64,000 bases of DNA from positions 68,505,601-68,569,600 of the forward strand of contig NC_080428.1 of assembly GCF_029873635.1 (NCBI RefSeq). The letters are read 5' to 3'. Both the position numbers and the translations under genes were made by a program. The DNA is from Malania oleifera. Taxonomy: Eukaryota; Streptophyta; Magnoliopsida; Santalales; Ximeniaceae. Positions 21,790-34,664 of the stretch are shown in pieces (position 1 is the stretch's first letter; every line of letters begins with the position of its first letter). The notes beneath the pieces are model-generated. The model was not told where the DNA came from, did no database searches, and saw only the letters and a program-made list of their open reading frames with translations.

Positions 21790-24700
21790 TTTCCTAATCA
21801 CATCTGATATTTCCAGAATAGTTGCGGGTATTTTTGTCTGATCTGCTCCTCAAGCTCCCAAGAAGCCTCTTCTATTGCATGATTCCTCCATAGAATCTTT
21901 ACCAGAGGAAATTTCTTATTACGTAGTTCCTTTCCTTTTGGTCTAGAATCTACACCGGAACCTCCTCATAAACTAGCGAATCACTGAGCTCCAACTCACC
22001 ATAGCTGATAATATGAGAAAGATCTGGGACGTATTTCCTCAACATGGATATGTGGAATACATCGTGCATCCTGGATAGTGTAGATGGCAAAGCTAGCCTA
22101 TAGGTGTCCGGCCCCGCTTTCTACAAAATCTCAAACGGACCGATAAACCTAGGGCTAAGTTTACCCTTCCTACCAAATCTCATAACCCCTTTTAACGGAG
22201 CTATATTAAAAAATACATGATCACCCACATCGAATTCCTAATTCCTGCGGCGATTGTCGGCATAACTCTTCCGTCGGCTCTGAGCTGCACTAATTTTATC
22301 CCTGATAAGCCGAACTTTATCTTACGTCTGCTGTACCAGCTCTAGCCCCATAACTCGCCACTCACCCACCTCGTCCCAATACAAAGGAGATCGACATCTC
22401 CTGTCGTAAAAAGCCTCAAATGGTGTCATGCCAATACTGGACTGGTAACTGTTATTATATGCGAACTCTACCAGCGACAAGAACTAAGTCCAACTACCCC
22501 CAAAATCTTAAACACATGCTCAGAGCATATCTTCTAGTATCTGTATCGTCCTCTCAGTCTGCCCATTTGACTAAGGATGGAATGTCGTGCTATACGATAA
22601 CTGAGACCCTAAAGCTTTCTGCAAGTTTCTTCAGAACCGTGACATGAAATGCAGGTCTCGATCAGACACTATGGATACTGGCACCCCATAAGAACGAATT
22701 ATCTCCTGGACGTAAATCTCTACCAAACGGCTGAGGGGATAGCTGATCTTGATAGGGAGGATATGGCCAATCTTAGTCAACCAATCTACTATCACCTAAT
22801 CGCATTCTGGCTATGTGATGTCGACGACAGCCCCTGAAACGAAGTCCATGGATATATGATCCCACTTCCACTATAGGATAAATAGCGACTGCAACAGCCC
22901 TGCCGGCCTCTGGTGCTTAGCTTTTACCTACTGGCACATCAAACACTAGGCTACATACTCGGCAATCTCTCTCTTCATACCACTCCACCAATAAAACTCT
23001 CGCAGATCCCTGTACATTTTCGCACTACCAGGATGAACTGTATACAAAGATCTATGAGCCTCATCCAAAATAGTCTTCCTGATTCCAGCATCAGCAGGAC
23101 ACATAATCTAGAACGAAACCGTAAAACTCCATCATCTGAAATGCAGAATTCCTCACCCTGACCAGTCTATACTCTATCTATCACCTCTTCTAATTTTGAA
23201 TCTTCCTTTTGAGTGGCTTTAATTCTTTCCTACAGAGTAGGTTCTACCACTAAGCTGGCGATACATACTAGAGTATTACTCTCTATCAATTCAATGTTGA
23301 GTCTCTCTAGATCCATCATGATCGAACGCCGGATCTCCATAGCTGCCAACACTGATTCCCCAGACTTCCTGCTCAGTGCATCAGCTACCACGTTTGCTTT
23401 CCCTAGATGGTAACTAATAGTACATTCAAAATCCTTAATCAGCTCTAACTACCCTCTCTGTCTCATATTCAATTCCTTCTGAGTGAATAAATACTTCAAA
23501 CTCTTATGGTCAGAGAAAATCTCGCACTGCTCGCCATAAAGGTAATGCCTCCAAATCATCAATGTGTGTACTACTGCCACCAACTCAAGATCATAGGTAG
23601 GGTAGTTCTTTTCATACTCTTTCAATTGTCTAAATGCATATGCCACCACCCTGCCATGTTGCATCAATACACAGCCAAGTCCCTTCAGGGACACATCACT
23701 GTAGATAGTATAACCCTCACCCCCAGGCGGGATGATCAGTACTGGAGCTGTGACTAGCCTCTGCTTCAAATCCTAAAAACTCTGCTCACAGCTGTCGTCC
23801 TATTCAAATCTGGCATTCTTCCTAGTCAATCGTGTCAGAGGCCCTGATAAAGCTAAGAATCCCTCAACGAAAAGACAGTAATAACCGGCTAACCCCAAGA
23901 AACTCCTAATCTCCTGGACATTCCTCGGTCTAGCCCAATTCACTACCACATCAATCTTACTGGGATCCATAGAAATTCCATCTCCTCATATTACATGCCC
24001 CAAAAAAACAACTTTCTCGAGCCTAAAGCCGCATTTACTGAACTTTGCATATAGCTTCTTTTCCCGTAGTGTCTGTAGAACCTACCTTAAATGTATCTCG
24101 TGCTCCTTATAGCTCCTCGAATAGACCAGTACATCATCAATAAAAATAACAACAAACTGATCTAAATATGGATGCAAAATCCTATTCATTGAATCCATAA
24201 ATATCGTAGTACATTCGTCAGACCAAATGGCATAACAAGGAACTCATAATGCCAATATCTGGTTCTAAAAGTCATCTTCGATTACATCTTCTGCTCTCAC
24301 CTTTACCTGATGGTAGCCTGACCTGAGATCGATCTTGGAATACACCCGTGTACCCTAGAGCTGGTCAAACAAATCATCGATACGGGGTAAAGGATACTTG
24401 TTCTTGATGGTCACTTTATTAATCTCCCTGTAATCTATGCACATCCTCATAGACCTGTCTTTCTTATTCACGAACAGTATTGGAGCTCCCCACGGAGATA
24501 CACTAGGTCGTATGAAGCCCTTATCGAGAAAATCCTACAACTGATCTTTCAGTTCTACCAACTCTGCTGGCGTCATTCGATACGGTGCTTTAGAGATCGG
24601 CGTTGTACCTGGAAGTAGATCAATAGGAAAATCTACCTCTCGATCAGGTGGCAAACCTGGCAATTCATCTGGAAACACATTAGTAAACTCCTTTACTACT

Positions 24701-26290
24701 GGCATATTGGTGAGCTTTACTTCAGTCCTTATTGTTTCCTTCATGAAGCCCACAAATCCCTGACAACCACTCAAAAGTAATCTCCTCTCTTGCACGACTG
24801 AAACCATCTGAGGTAGAGATTGCACTCGTGACCCTATAAATCTGAATTTTGGTTTCCCTGGAGGTCTGAATATCACTTCTCTTGCACAATAGTCTATAAT
24901 AGTAGAATTAGCAGCTAGCCAATCCATGCCGAAGATGATGTCAAACCCGTGCATATCCAGCACCACCAAATCAACAGATAAAGTTCTCTCCTGAATATCA
25001 ACTGGACAATCACGAAGTACCCTACTACATCTCACTATTGACCCGGTTGGCGAAGCTACCATTAATTCAACATCTAATTTTTGTGTTTCAGCCCCACATA
25101 ATTTAACACACCCCAAGGACACAAATGAGTGTGTGGCACCAGAATCAAAAAGTACAATAACTTTAAATGAAAACATATTAATCATACCTATCACCACGTC
25201 GCCGGCTGCCTCAGCATCACCTGACGTTAGAGCAAAGACCCTGGTTAGGGCCATATTCCGCTGCTGGCCTCCACGTGGTGCCTGGTAGCCTCCTTGAGCA
25301 AGTCTAGGAGTAGGAGAAGCACCAATCTGTGTCGGACACTCCCTTATCATATGTCCTAACACCCCGCATTTGTAGCAAACACCTTACCCGGCACGACACT
25401 CCCCCAGGTGTCTCTTCCCGCAAGACGGGCAAGCTGGAGATGGCTGCGCACCCTGAAAACCGTGATTCCCGGTCTCTGGTCTCTGTAATAACCACCTCTC
25501 TTCCATGAACCACGGCCGACTCCTTGCTGGGAAACGGAAGGTGCAGATCTCTTCTTCTATCTTTGCTCCTCAACCTCCAATCGCTCCCCAATCTCCGCTA
25601 TAGTGGCTCTATCCACTAGCTTAGCAAAATCCTGCAACTTCAGAATCGACACCTGCTTATGTAATTCTCTCCTCAGACCTCTCTTAAACTGTCGTACCTT
25701 CTTTTCTTCATCTGGTATAATGTAGGGGGCAAAGCGAGACAATTTGATGAACCTCGCCACTTACTGCTGTATAGTCTGCTGTCCCTGCTTCAGATTCAGG
25801 AACTCCTTAATCTTCGCTTCCCTGAAAGAGGTTGGAAAATACCTGTCAAAGAATGTCTCCTTAAATCGCTCCCATGTCATCTCCACAGGTACTGTCCTCT
25901 GCTGCTCTAAAATTTTTACCGTCGTCCACCACCTCACGGCTTCTCCAATCAGTTTGTAGGTAGCAAATAGCACTCTCTGCTCCTTTGAACACTACAGCAC
26001 CGCAAATATTTTCTTTATCTCCTGCACCCAATTTTCAGTGATTGCAAGATCTATTCCACCTGAGAAGGCCATAGGATTCATATTTATGAATTTCTCTATC
26101 GAACTACCGTGGCCTGCCGATGGACCACCCTGTTCCCTCAAACTCCTGGCAATTTTTGCCATAACTTGCTATGCCACGTTGCATAAGACGACATTTGAAT
26201 CACTACCCGTAGCGCCTGAGAGCCCAGCTCCCTCATTCCCACTGGCGTGGGCACTATTGTCACCAGGGTCCATCCTGAAAAACAAATAAC
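21790..26290 (-). pseudogene. Gypsy chromovirus gag-pol, broken
   Basis: Remains of one polyprotein read on the minus strand from about 26,290 to 21,790. Gag at about 25,557-25,973 shows MTWERFKETFFDRYFP. A zinc knuckle with GHMIREC lies near 25,330-25,390. The protease (24,535-25,362) shows VLFDSGATHSFVS with its catalytic Asp. RT begins with APYRMTPAELVELKDQL near 24,540 and continues to about 23,770 through several stops. RNase H is at 23,449-23,769 ([17 protein letters not shown]). Integrase follows to about 22,000. Its C-terminus (about 21,795-21,960) reads WRNHAIEEASWELEEQI, a chromodomain that in this lineage guides insertion into heterochromatin. Stops and frameshifts occur in gag, RT, integrase and before the chromodomain, so no intact polyprotein is made. 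Confidence 0.85.
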
Positions 26291-26598
26291 TTAACTCAGA
26301 ACCCTTTCACTATACATATCACCCAACCAATCAATCAATATAGTATTTATTCCTAATTAATTTGTCCCTCCTGATCTTAATTCAAGGTTCAATTATGCAA
26401 CCTAGATATCAAACCCAACGATAGTTTACCATCACTTTCCTGAAATCGTCACCCCAGGAAAATCACACAAACCACCACGGAAGTCCTGCATCTAGACTAC
26501 AAAACTATACCTCAAATTCCCTTATCCTATACTCTGGTACTATTACTACTGCATTCTAGAGTCTACAGAACCTAGTATCCTAGGCTCTAATACCAAAC

Positions 26599-27706
26599 TG
26601 TAACGACCTACTTATCTTGATATAAAATGAAACATAATAAATAAAATGGTCAATTCGAACCCGTGGGTATTGGTGACACCTGTCAATCACAGCGGCAAAC
26701 CTAAGCAGCAATAAATTTAAATCACATTTTTGTAACCATAAAATCCAAACACCATAGTTAACTATATTACCAAATACCTGGGTTTATATACAATCTCTCA
26801 AAAATACCAAAATAAATCTAGGATCTCACAACAAAAATTTCTTGATCCTAGATTAGAACTTACCCTTCTAGCAAGGAAGCTCAACTCACTCAGCTGCGGC
26901 CTTGACCCGCCGGTCCCTCCGGGTTTCCTGAAAAATCATTTAATATGCGAGGTGAGACACTTCTTAATAAGGGTAGATAAATTAAAATCAGCTGTGTGGC
27001 AACATGAATATTTAATATTGTAATTCATATACCATATATTTCACATACCATAAACATAAATCATAATATGATTAAATAAACATATAATTTCATACTTTCA
27101 AGTAATCATACTAATCAGGTGTTATCTGATATAATCTATAATACTGAAAACTGCCTAGGATGTATAGCTAGCTGATGTCATGTATTACCCCCCATGACGG
27201 GTTGTGCAGCCCGAAGGTGGGACCCGACAATGGCTAGCCAACCACTACCGAGTCAATAATGTCTGTAAGTACGATGGGCCTGCCACACCCTGGTCCAAAC
27301 TTCCAGGTGGACGCCTACACTCTACACTGAAAGCCACATCGACTATCCTTCTCCCACCCCCTCGTAGGGTGGTTAGCACCAATCTGATCATAAATATCTT
27401 ATCTATAAGCTACGGTACTGTGCTCCTAAAACTGAACTAAACTAACATCCGGATTCTGATAACATATAGTACATGAACATATATTGTTTATCATAAATCA
27501 ATTAATGGCATTTTTTGAATCTTATATTAACATAATAATTACGGCCTCGTGCCGAAAACATGAATAAATACGGCCTCGTGCCAACATCAATTACGGCCTT
27601 GCGCCGAACATATCATATATTCCGAAAACATAATTTACTGTGTTACCATGTTATTCCTGAAAATACTTATCAACATGTTTTATCTTATAAATCTAACTTA
27701 ACATGG

Positions 27707-27756
<50 letters not shown>

Positions 27757-28702
27757 ATATTCATGCCACACGAATTGAAGGAAACCGTATATTCTGTTCT
27801 GAAAACACATTTCCTGTACAATTGCAGTATTTTCCCAAACTTACTTTTTCTCAATTATGCTCAATATAATCACATGATTTCTGAAAACTATTCTACTATT
27901 AAATAATAATAATTTCAATGAAAAATAATTGTTTTAATTTATCCCCTTACCTCGCAACTGAAAAGACCTCTATAATACCGGTTTTACACCCGTAGGAAAC
28001 CCTAAGCAGTACCCTAAAAATGATAATTTTCAGAACTAAACTTCAGTATTTATTCGAGTACATCATCTCCTTCAACTGTGGAAAGACCAAATTTCGAATA
28101 AAAAGTCTTACCTCAACTTAGGGATGAATTCCAACTAGCTTCCACCAACGATCCGCTCCGACAAATTTGGAGAGAGCTTCCCCAGGAACGTCGTGGTGGT
28201 CTCAGATCGTCAATCCGGCTTACGACGTAGCCAAAATCGAAAAGAGAGGAGAGATAAACCATAGGGGGAGAGAGAGAGAGAGACAGAGAGAGAGAGAGTG
28301 AGTGATTTTTTTCTAAATTTCTGCGTTAAAAATTCAAGTTTTATTATTTAAGGGCCGGATTCATCGACGAGACACGTCACCTCGTCAACGAGTCCTGTAG
28401 AAAGTTCGTTGACGAACCTACACCTTCGTCGATGAATATCAGATTTCCCCAAAATCATCTCTCGATATCTTCTCATCGACGAAACTTGTCTTCGTCAATG
28501 AGGCCCTCTTGTACCCTCGTCGACGAATCCCCTGTGTTCGTCAATGAGAACTTGATGAATTCCCTCGATTAATATTCCCAAAGTGCAAAGTCATCAATGA
28601 ACGCGAAGCGTTCGTCGATGAAGTCGACTGCCTCCTTCTATTACTGTTTCCATTTCCCTTCCTCTTTATAATTTAAATACCATTATTATTCGGGTCGTTA
28701 CA
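26599..28702 (-). mobile_element. 5' LTR of gypsy element D
   Basis: Partner of the 19,436-21,542 LTR and colinear with it, with scattered substitutions, many of them transitions. It has three rather than four ACGGCC words, an (AT)n run at about 27,709-27,750, a GA-rich tract near 28,265-28,300, and the TCGTCGACGA cluster at about 28,360-28,625. It ends GTCGTTACA. Confidence 0.9.
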
Positions 28703-30534
28703 ATGACGCTCCTAGGGAAGTTCTCTCCAAATCTACCGGAGCAGATCGTTGGTGGGGCAGAGTTGAAATTCATCTCTGGTTTCAGGTAAGGTTTTTTAAG
28801 CAAAATTTGGTCTTTTCATAGTTATAGGAAGTTATATTCACGTGAAAAATATGGAAATTTAGTTTTGGGAGTTGTTGAATTCAGGGTGTTGAACAGGGAA
28901 CCCTGCGGGTGCAGGACGAGTGGATTTTTAGGGGATTTTTCTCGGTGTCAGGTAAGGGAATAAACTAAAGCAGTTATTTTTCCATGCAAATTAGTATTAT
29001 TTATCAGCAAATTAATTTTCAAGAAAGCATGTTTTATAATTGAATATTATTGAGAAAATGCATATTTGGGAAAATACTGTTGTATTACAGGAAATGTAAT
29101 TTTTGAATAAAATGTATGATTTTACTCAGCATTGTGTGGCATGAACATTATTTTACGTGATAAGTATTATGTTATGGCAATTTTACGAGTAAAGCATGTT
29201 TTCAGGATTTATGAAATAATATAGTACATTATGATTTTGAAGTACATGATAAATGATTTATTTATTCAGAATGATATGTATGAGATATTCGGCGCAAGGC
29301 CGTGATTGATAGCTAGCGCAAGGCCGTGTTTATGAAATGATTGGCGCAAGGTCGTATTTACGAAATGTTCTGTGTAAGGCCGTATTTATGAAAGGATAGA
29401 AATGTTATCAATCCATTTGTGTTAAATGTTATATTATCATATACTATATGTTATCAGAACCCGGATGTTGGTTTAGTTCAGTTTAAGGAGCATGGTACTG
29501 TAGCTATATAGATCATATATCTATATTCAGACTTGTGCTAACTACCCCACAAAGGGGTAGAAGATGGATAGTCGATGTGGCTTTCAGTGTAGAGTTACAG
29601 ACATCCACCTGGCAGTTCAGGTCAGCGTGTAGTGGGTCCATCGTACTTACAAACATTTTTGACTCGGCAGTGGTCGGCCAACCATTGTCGGGTCCTACCT
29701 TCGGGCTGCACAACCCGTCATGGGGGATAATATATGACACCAGCTAACTATTCATCCTGGGTATGTTTTTAGTATTATCAGTTATACCAGACATTTTATG
29801 AACTATATGATTTATTAGAAAATACGAAAGTATATGATTATTCAGTATGTTATGATGAATGTTTCAGGTATATGAAATGTACTGTATATGTATAATTGCA
29901 TTAAATGTTCATGTTGCCACACAGTTGTATTTAGTTTATTTTCTCTTATTGAGAAGTGTCTCACCCCCGAACATTAAATGATTTTCAGGAAACCCAGAAA
30001 GACCGGCGGAGCGTGACCGCCGTTGAGTCCATTGGGCTACCCCGTTAGGAGGGTAAGTCTTGTACTAGGTTCAAGAGATTTTTGTTGTGGGATCCTAGAT
30101 GTATTTTTGATATTTTGAGATTGTATATGAATATAGTATCACTGTGGATTGTAGTTGGCTCTGGTATTTTATATTTTATGGTTATGAGAATGTGATTTAC
30201 ATTTACTGCTTAATAGGTTTCCGCTGTGTATGACAAGTGTCCCCGCTACCGTCGGGTTCGGGTTGACTATTTTCTTTATTATGTTTTATTATATGATAAG
30301 ATAAGCAGGTCGTTACAGTTTAAGTTTTATTTACTTGTGTTGTATTGGTTACCTTGTTGGTATATGGTTGTGGACTAAATATTGTTTTAAGTATTGGTTG
30401 TATATTGGATAAATCAACAAGAAGTCAAGAATTCATTAAAAGAATTAAAAGAGTTTAAGGATTCTTGAAAAGAATTAAAAGAAATTTTTTAAACCCAATT
30501 CACCTCCTCTCTTGAGACTACACCTTAGTTTTTA

Positions 30535-31148
30535 GAACTAATTCGTCAATAGATTGAAGTAAAACTTCAATCTTCTGAAGTACATCTTCAGTCTTCTAAG
30601 GATGCACCTCAATCGTCTAGGCAAACCAAGTTTAGATTTTTCATTGTAGTTTTCAAAAATCCTTTTTGCTCTCTTACTTTGGTTTCTTATAAAACATTTT
30701 TCAAGGTTTAAATAAGGTCTCTAAGTCAATGAATGCCCCTAAAGGAGCTTCAACATATTTCCAAAAGATATTCAAATACAAAGTACTTACATAAAGACTT
30801 CTTAGAACTTTTGACATTCTAAGCACTTAAGTCTTCATGCTTGTTCTTTCTTTGGCATCATTTTGTTTTCAAGCTTCAATGCACTTTAAGCTTTTAGCAA
30901 GTTCTCTTTAACATTCATGCTCTCATGATCTTCAAGTTTTATTAGATCATCTTTGAATCCATGCCTTAAGATTCTTTAAGTTTCATTTGATCATCTTTCT
31001 TTGGAGTATAAGCTTTCAATGATCCTTGTGAGCTTTTGACCTTGTATTCACATACATGAGTGCTGAAATGTCATCACTTAACCAAATATGTTAAGTTTCT
31101 CTTATTTGTTATCATCAAAATAAGATTTTAAGTCTTGTAAGGCCAATA
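30535..31148 (-). mobile_element. Element A 3' LTR, second segment
   Basis: Continues the 14,533-15,791 segment after the GAACT target copy and matches about 36,110-36,676 of the 5' LTR, including the CAAGTTTAGATTTTTCATT block. It ends AAGGCCAATA where the partner ends AAGGCCAACA. The next bases on the minus strand are the purine tract. Confidence 0.85.
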
Positions 31149-32768
31149 ATCTCCCTATTTTTTATGATGACAAACAAGGGACAAAAAATTGAGCAAGCCT
31201 TAAAAAACTTCAACTTACAATAAGCATCAGCTTAACAATATTTGCAATATCAAGATCAAGTTCAATATTAATTTTAATATCATGCTTATATATCCAGATC
31301 AACATCATTCAAGATATCATGCTCAATTTTTGCCCAAAATTTATCCCCCTTTTGACATCAATCAAAAAGAGTAAGATATCAAGAAAAACGTATAAATACT
31401 AAGACAATAAATTGTATATCATAATTTTCAATGATTTTCATAAATCATGATATCATTATTTATCAAGTTTAACTCCCCCTGAATGAAATGTATTTTATAT
31501 TCAATAGGTTTAGACAATGAAGATACTAATTGTGCTTTTAAAATTATCATGTCATGCATCAAATATTAATTTATTTCATGTAAGTGCTCGTGGATACCTA
31601 TTTCAAGAATAATACCAATATCATAAAAATATTATCAATATCATAACATGCTTATGAATATATCATGATATCATTATTTATCAAGTCTAACTCCCCCTGA
31701 ATGAAATGAATTTTATATTCAATAGGTTTAGACTATTAAGATACCAATTGTACTTTTAAATTTATCATGTCATGCATCAAATATTAATTTATTTCATGTA
31801 AGTGCTCATGGATACCTATTTCAAGAATAATACCAATATCATAACAATAATATCTATCATAACATGCTTATGAATATAAATATGTTTTCACGCTCAAGTA
31901 TAAATTAACATACTCATGGATACCAATATATTTCATAGATACCAATAGTAATATCATGAGCTGCTTATAGATATCAATTTATGTTCATAGATACCAATTT
32001 TTTAATTCAACTCTCTCTCCCCTTTTTTGACATTAATAAAGAAGGTTATCAATAAGCATATGTATTCTAATGCAAGTGCAAGACCAATAAGCCTTGAACA
32101 ATTCATTCATTGATTGTGGCCAATAATATTATTTTCATTTGTTTATAATAAGCATCTATAAGCTCAAAAACTCATCCTTATCCCCTATTTCAACATGTTT
32201 AATATCCTTACATTATGAAATGATTTTCCATAGATTTGATCAAGGAGAATTTTCTTCTTGAAACAGTCATATGCTATGAGCATAAAACAAGTTCATTGCA
32301 CCTCCTATAATTTAATCAGTTGTATTTCATATTTTTCACTTTTGAGCTTCGTTTAGTGATTGGTTTTCTAAATCTCAAGTATGTGCAAATAATATTATAT
32401 GTCATGCTCTAAAAATAATTTTTAACCATAAGTACTTATAATAGTTCATCTAAGGTTATCCTTTTTTACTCCTTTAGCTATAGCTGAAATATTCACCATG
32501 ATATGCATAGTTAATATAGACTATCAGATTATGCATCAAATCTTTAAGGTAGACATCTCTATTTATATTTTATGAGTTAAGCATGTCTATTTTTAGAGCA
32601 CATTTATAATTATCATTTTATTTCTTTTAGGATTGGTTAACTTAATTCTATGGGTTATTGAGTCATTACTAATCCATTTCATTTCAGCATAATTTTTACT
32701 TAACTCCTAATAAGAGAATACTTATACCTAAAATCCATGGTTTATGAACTAATCTTTCATCTTCGTAC
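31149..32768. other. Non-coding 3' internal region of Sirevirus A
   Basis: AT-rich stretch between gag and the 3' LTR without any recognisable pol domain. Besides the purine tract at 31,149-31,163 it holds several further purine tracts on the minus strand, for example opposite ACTCCCCCTGAATG (two copies) and TATCCCCCTTTTTGAC near 31,342. Multiple purine tracts before the 3' LTR are characteristic of Sireviruses. Confidence 0.65.
31444..31878. repeat. Tandem duplication of about 218 bp
   Basis: Two adjacent direct copies, 31,444-31,661 and 31,662-31,878, nearly identical. Each starts ATCATGATATCATTATTTAT and includes a purine-tract motif (minus strand of ACTCCCCCTGAATG). Confidence 0.9.
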
Positions 32769-34607
32769 CTATACTTTCTTGGGTCCGGATGGTTTATCAA
32801 GAGATGTTTCTTTTACTTTCCAAACTTGTTTAGTTTTCACATCTTTCCTCTTTAATGGACATTCGAACTTAATATACCCCTTCTTCTTACATAGGAAGCA
32901 TATAGTGTGAGTATAAGCATTTGAAGAGATGTTAGCATAATCTTTGGAGGCTTTCGTAAAGTAACCCATATAGAGGTTCTTTTTCCTTATATTTTCAACT
33001 CCATTATATCCTATGCCTTCTTTATTCAAAGACATTCTTTATGCATGAATCATCCTATCAAAATTTTCTTTTCCTCTAGTGAAATTGTAAATTATTTTAG
33101 CTTGACCCTCATTTTTCGTCTTAAGATCACTGATTTCTATGTCTTGATTATTTTTACACTTTTCTTGCAGCTTTTCTTGGTTTTAAGACATTTTGGTAAT
33201 TTTATTTTCTAGTTCAGCAATATATAAGTCTTTCTTTTGATTTTGAGTTCTTAGGTCTTCTAGTTCTTTTATCACCTTTCCATTCTTACTTTCTAGTCTA
33301 TTGATTTTTAAATCTTTTTCTCTTACAGCAAGTCTTAAAGATTCTAACTCTTTCATTACACCTTCATTCTTGTTTTTTAATGATGTGTATCGTTTAGTCA
33401 CATTAACTAGAATTTTATGCACCTTGAAGAGTTCATTTTGAAGTTCTTCATATGAAGGAAAACTTTCATCATTGGAATCTTCCACTAAATCATCACAAGA
33501 ACTATTAAAAGATTTGGATGAGGAACTTTGTTCTTCATCATCATCTCATGCCATAAAGCAAGCAACCTTTTGGTCACTTGATTCATTATCGGAACTACAT
33601 GTACTCATATTTTTCCAAGTAGTTACTTTCATTGTCTTTTTCTTTTTCTTTTTGGAATCTTTCTTAAGTTGTGGACAATCCGGTTTTACATGTCCAACTT
33701 TCTTACAATTATAGCATGTTGGAGGTTCAACCTTTGTTTTCTTTTTACTGATTTCTTTTTTTTCTTCTTCATCTGATTTTGAGTTCCAGATTCTTCTTGT
33801 AAATTTATTCTTCCTTCTTAGGATTTTTGCAAGTTTCTTGGATATAAAGGCTATTTCATTTTCATCCATTTCTTCTTCATCTTCATCACTAGAGTTTTCT
33901 TTTCATGCTTTAAAAGCAACTGATTCTTGGGCTTTAGATTTTCCACTTCTTTCATTCATAGACATCTCATACGTGAGAAGCGATCCTATGAGTTCATCTA
34001 AGGATGTATTTTTAAGATTTCTTCCTTCCATAATTGTTGTAGCTTTAGGTTCCCATATTAGAGGAAGTCCTCTAAGGATTTTCCAAATCATTTCATAAGT
34101 TGAGTAATTTTTCCCTAAAGCATTTAAAGAATTTATTATGTGTGTGAACCTAGTGTACATATTAGTGATGGTTTCATCTGGGTTCATCTTAAAAGCCTCA
34201 TGCTCGCTTGTGAGCATGTCGATTCTACTATCTCTAACATCAATGGTGTCTTCATAAGTTACTTCTAGTTTGTCCCATATTTCTTTTGCTGACTTACTTG
34301 TCATGACCCTATTAAACTCATTAACATCTAAGGCACAATATAGTGCATTCATGGCACTAGAGTTTACTTGCGTCATTTTGTAATCAATGTCGGTCAAGTA
34401 TTTTTCTTCTTTAGGAACTTCTTTGCCATCTACGATTTTAGTAGGAATGTAATCACCATGTGTGACAACTTTCCATGCTTTCCAATCCATGGTTTGAATA
34501 TATATCCTCATTCCTTGTTTCCAAAATGTATAATTTAAGCCACAAAAGATGGGAGGTCTAGTTGAGGATTGACCCTCTCCAAAGGGAGCTACTCCTAGGT
34601 GTGCCAT
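32769..34607 (-). pseudogene. Sirevirus A gag, nearly complete but broken
   Basis: The minus-strand gag starts at 34,607. The first 234 residues (33,903-34,607) form an open UBN2-type capsid domain with FGEGQSSTRPPIFCG at the N-terminus, KEIWDKLEVTYED, and FTRFTHIINSLNALGK. The frame continues after a break at about 33,900 with an acidic segment, a zinc knuckle (CYNCKKVGHVKPDC, about 33,680-33,725) and a poly-Lys run. A coiled coil follows at 33,183-33,485. After another break comes a second knuckle (CFLCKKKGYIKFEC, about 32,855-32,900) in 32,769-33,035. At least three stops or frameshifts separate these pieces. Protease, integrase and RT are absent, so the copy would depend on other elements in trans. 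Confidence 0.88.
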
Positions 34608-34664
34608 CTAGATCTTTATATAGCTACTGATTAAGATTTGTTATAACCCCCCTCTGATACCAAT

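Larger units (their letters stand above)
19436..28702 (-). mobile_element. Full-length Ty3/gypsy Tekay-type chromovirus (D)
   Basis: About 9.27 kb with two LTRs (19,436-21,542 and 26,599-28,702). On the minus strand, the primer-binding site next to the right LTR reads TTGGTATTAGAGCC and the purine tract next to the left LTR reads TAAGGAGGGGAGAA. The flanking pentamers are ACGAC (19,431-19,435) and ATGAC (28,703-28,707), a target duplication with one C/T difference. Gag-pol lies between the LTRs and is broken by stops. A chromodomain-like end of the integrase, and the Asp-Ser-Gly protease followed by RT and RNase H, place it in the Tekay/Del chromoviruses. Confidence 0.9.
19275..30317 (+). mobile_element. 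Gypsy LTR C2, split by gypsy element D
   Basis: Two pieces, about 19,275-19,435 and 28,703-30,317, join into one plus-oriented LTR of the same family as element D but in the opposite direction. The left piece carries a TCGTCGACGAATCC motif and the CCCTATAAATAG promoter box near 19,312. The right piece carries repeated GGCGCAAGGCCGT words (29,290-29,385) and ends GTCGTTACA at 30,317. The left end is truncated within the motif cluster, so no target duplication can be read. Confidence 0.8.
15792..30534 (+). mobile_element. Solo Sirevirus LTR B, opened by later insertions
   Basis: A plus-oriented LTR of a related Sirevirus inserted in the 3' LTR of element A. It starts TGTTGGCCTTACAAGAC. Its own sequence is 15,792-16,654, 18,488 to about 19,274 and 30,318-30,534, about 1.85 kb in all. 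It ends TTTTTA, where CA has probably become TA. The 5-bp target GAACT is present on both sides (15,787-15,791 and 30,535-30,539). A CAGCCGACTGAC motif cluster lies at about 16,290-16,500, and a TCTATAAATACTCC promoter box near 16,630. Confidence 0.85.

Noticed and set aside
22420-23757. Plus-strand frames in the gypsy interior
   Set aside because: Antisense shadows of the minus-strand integrase and RNase H.
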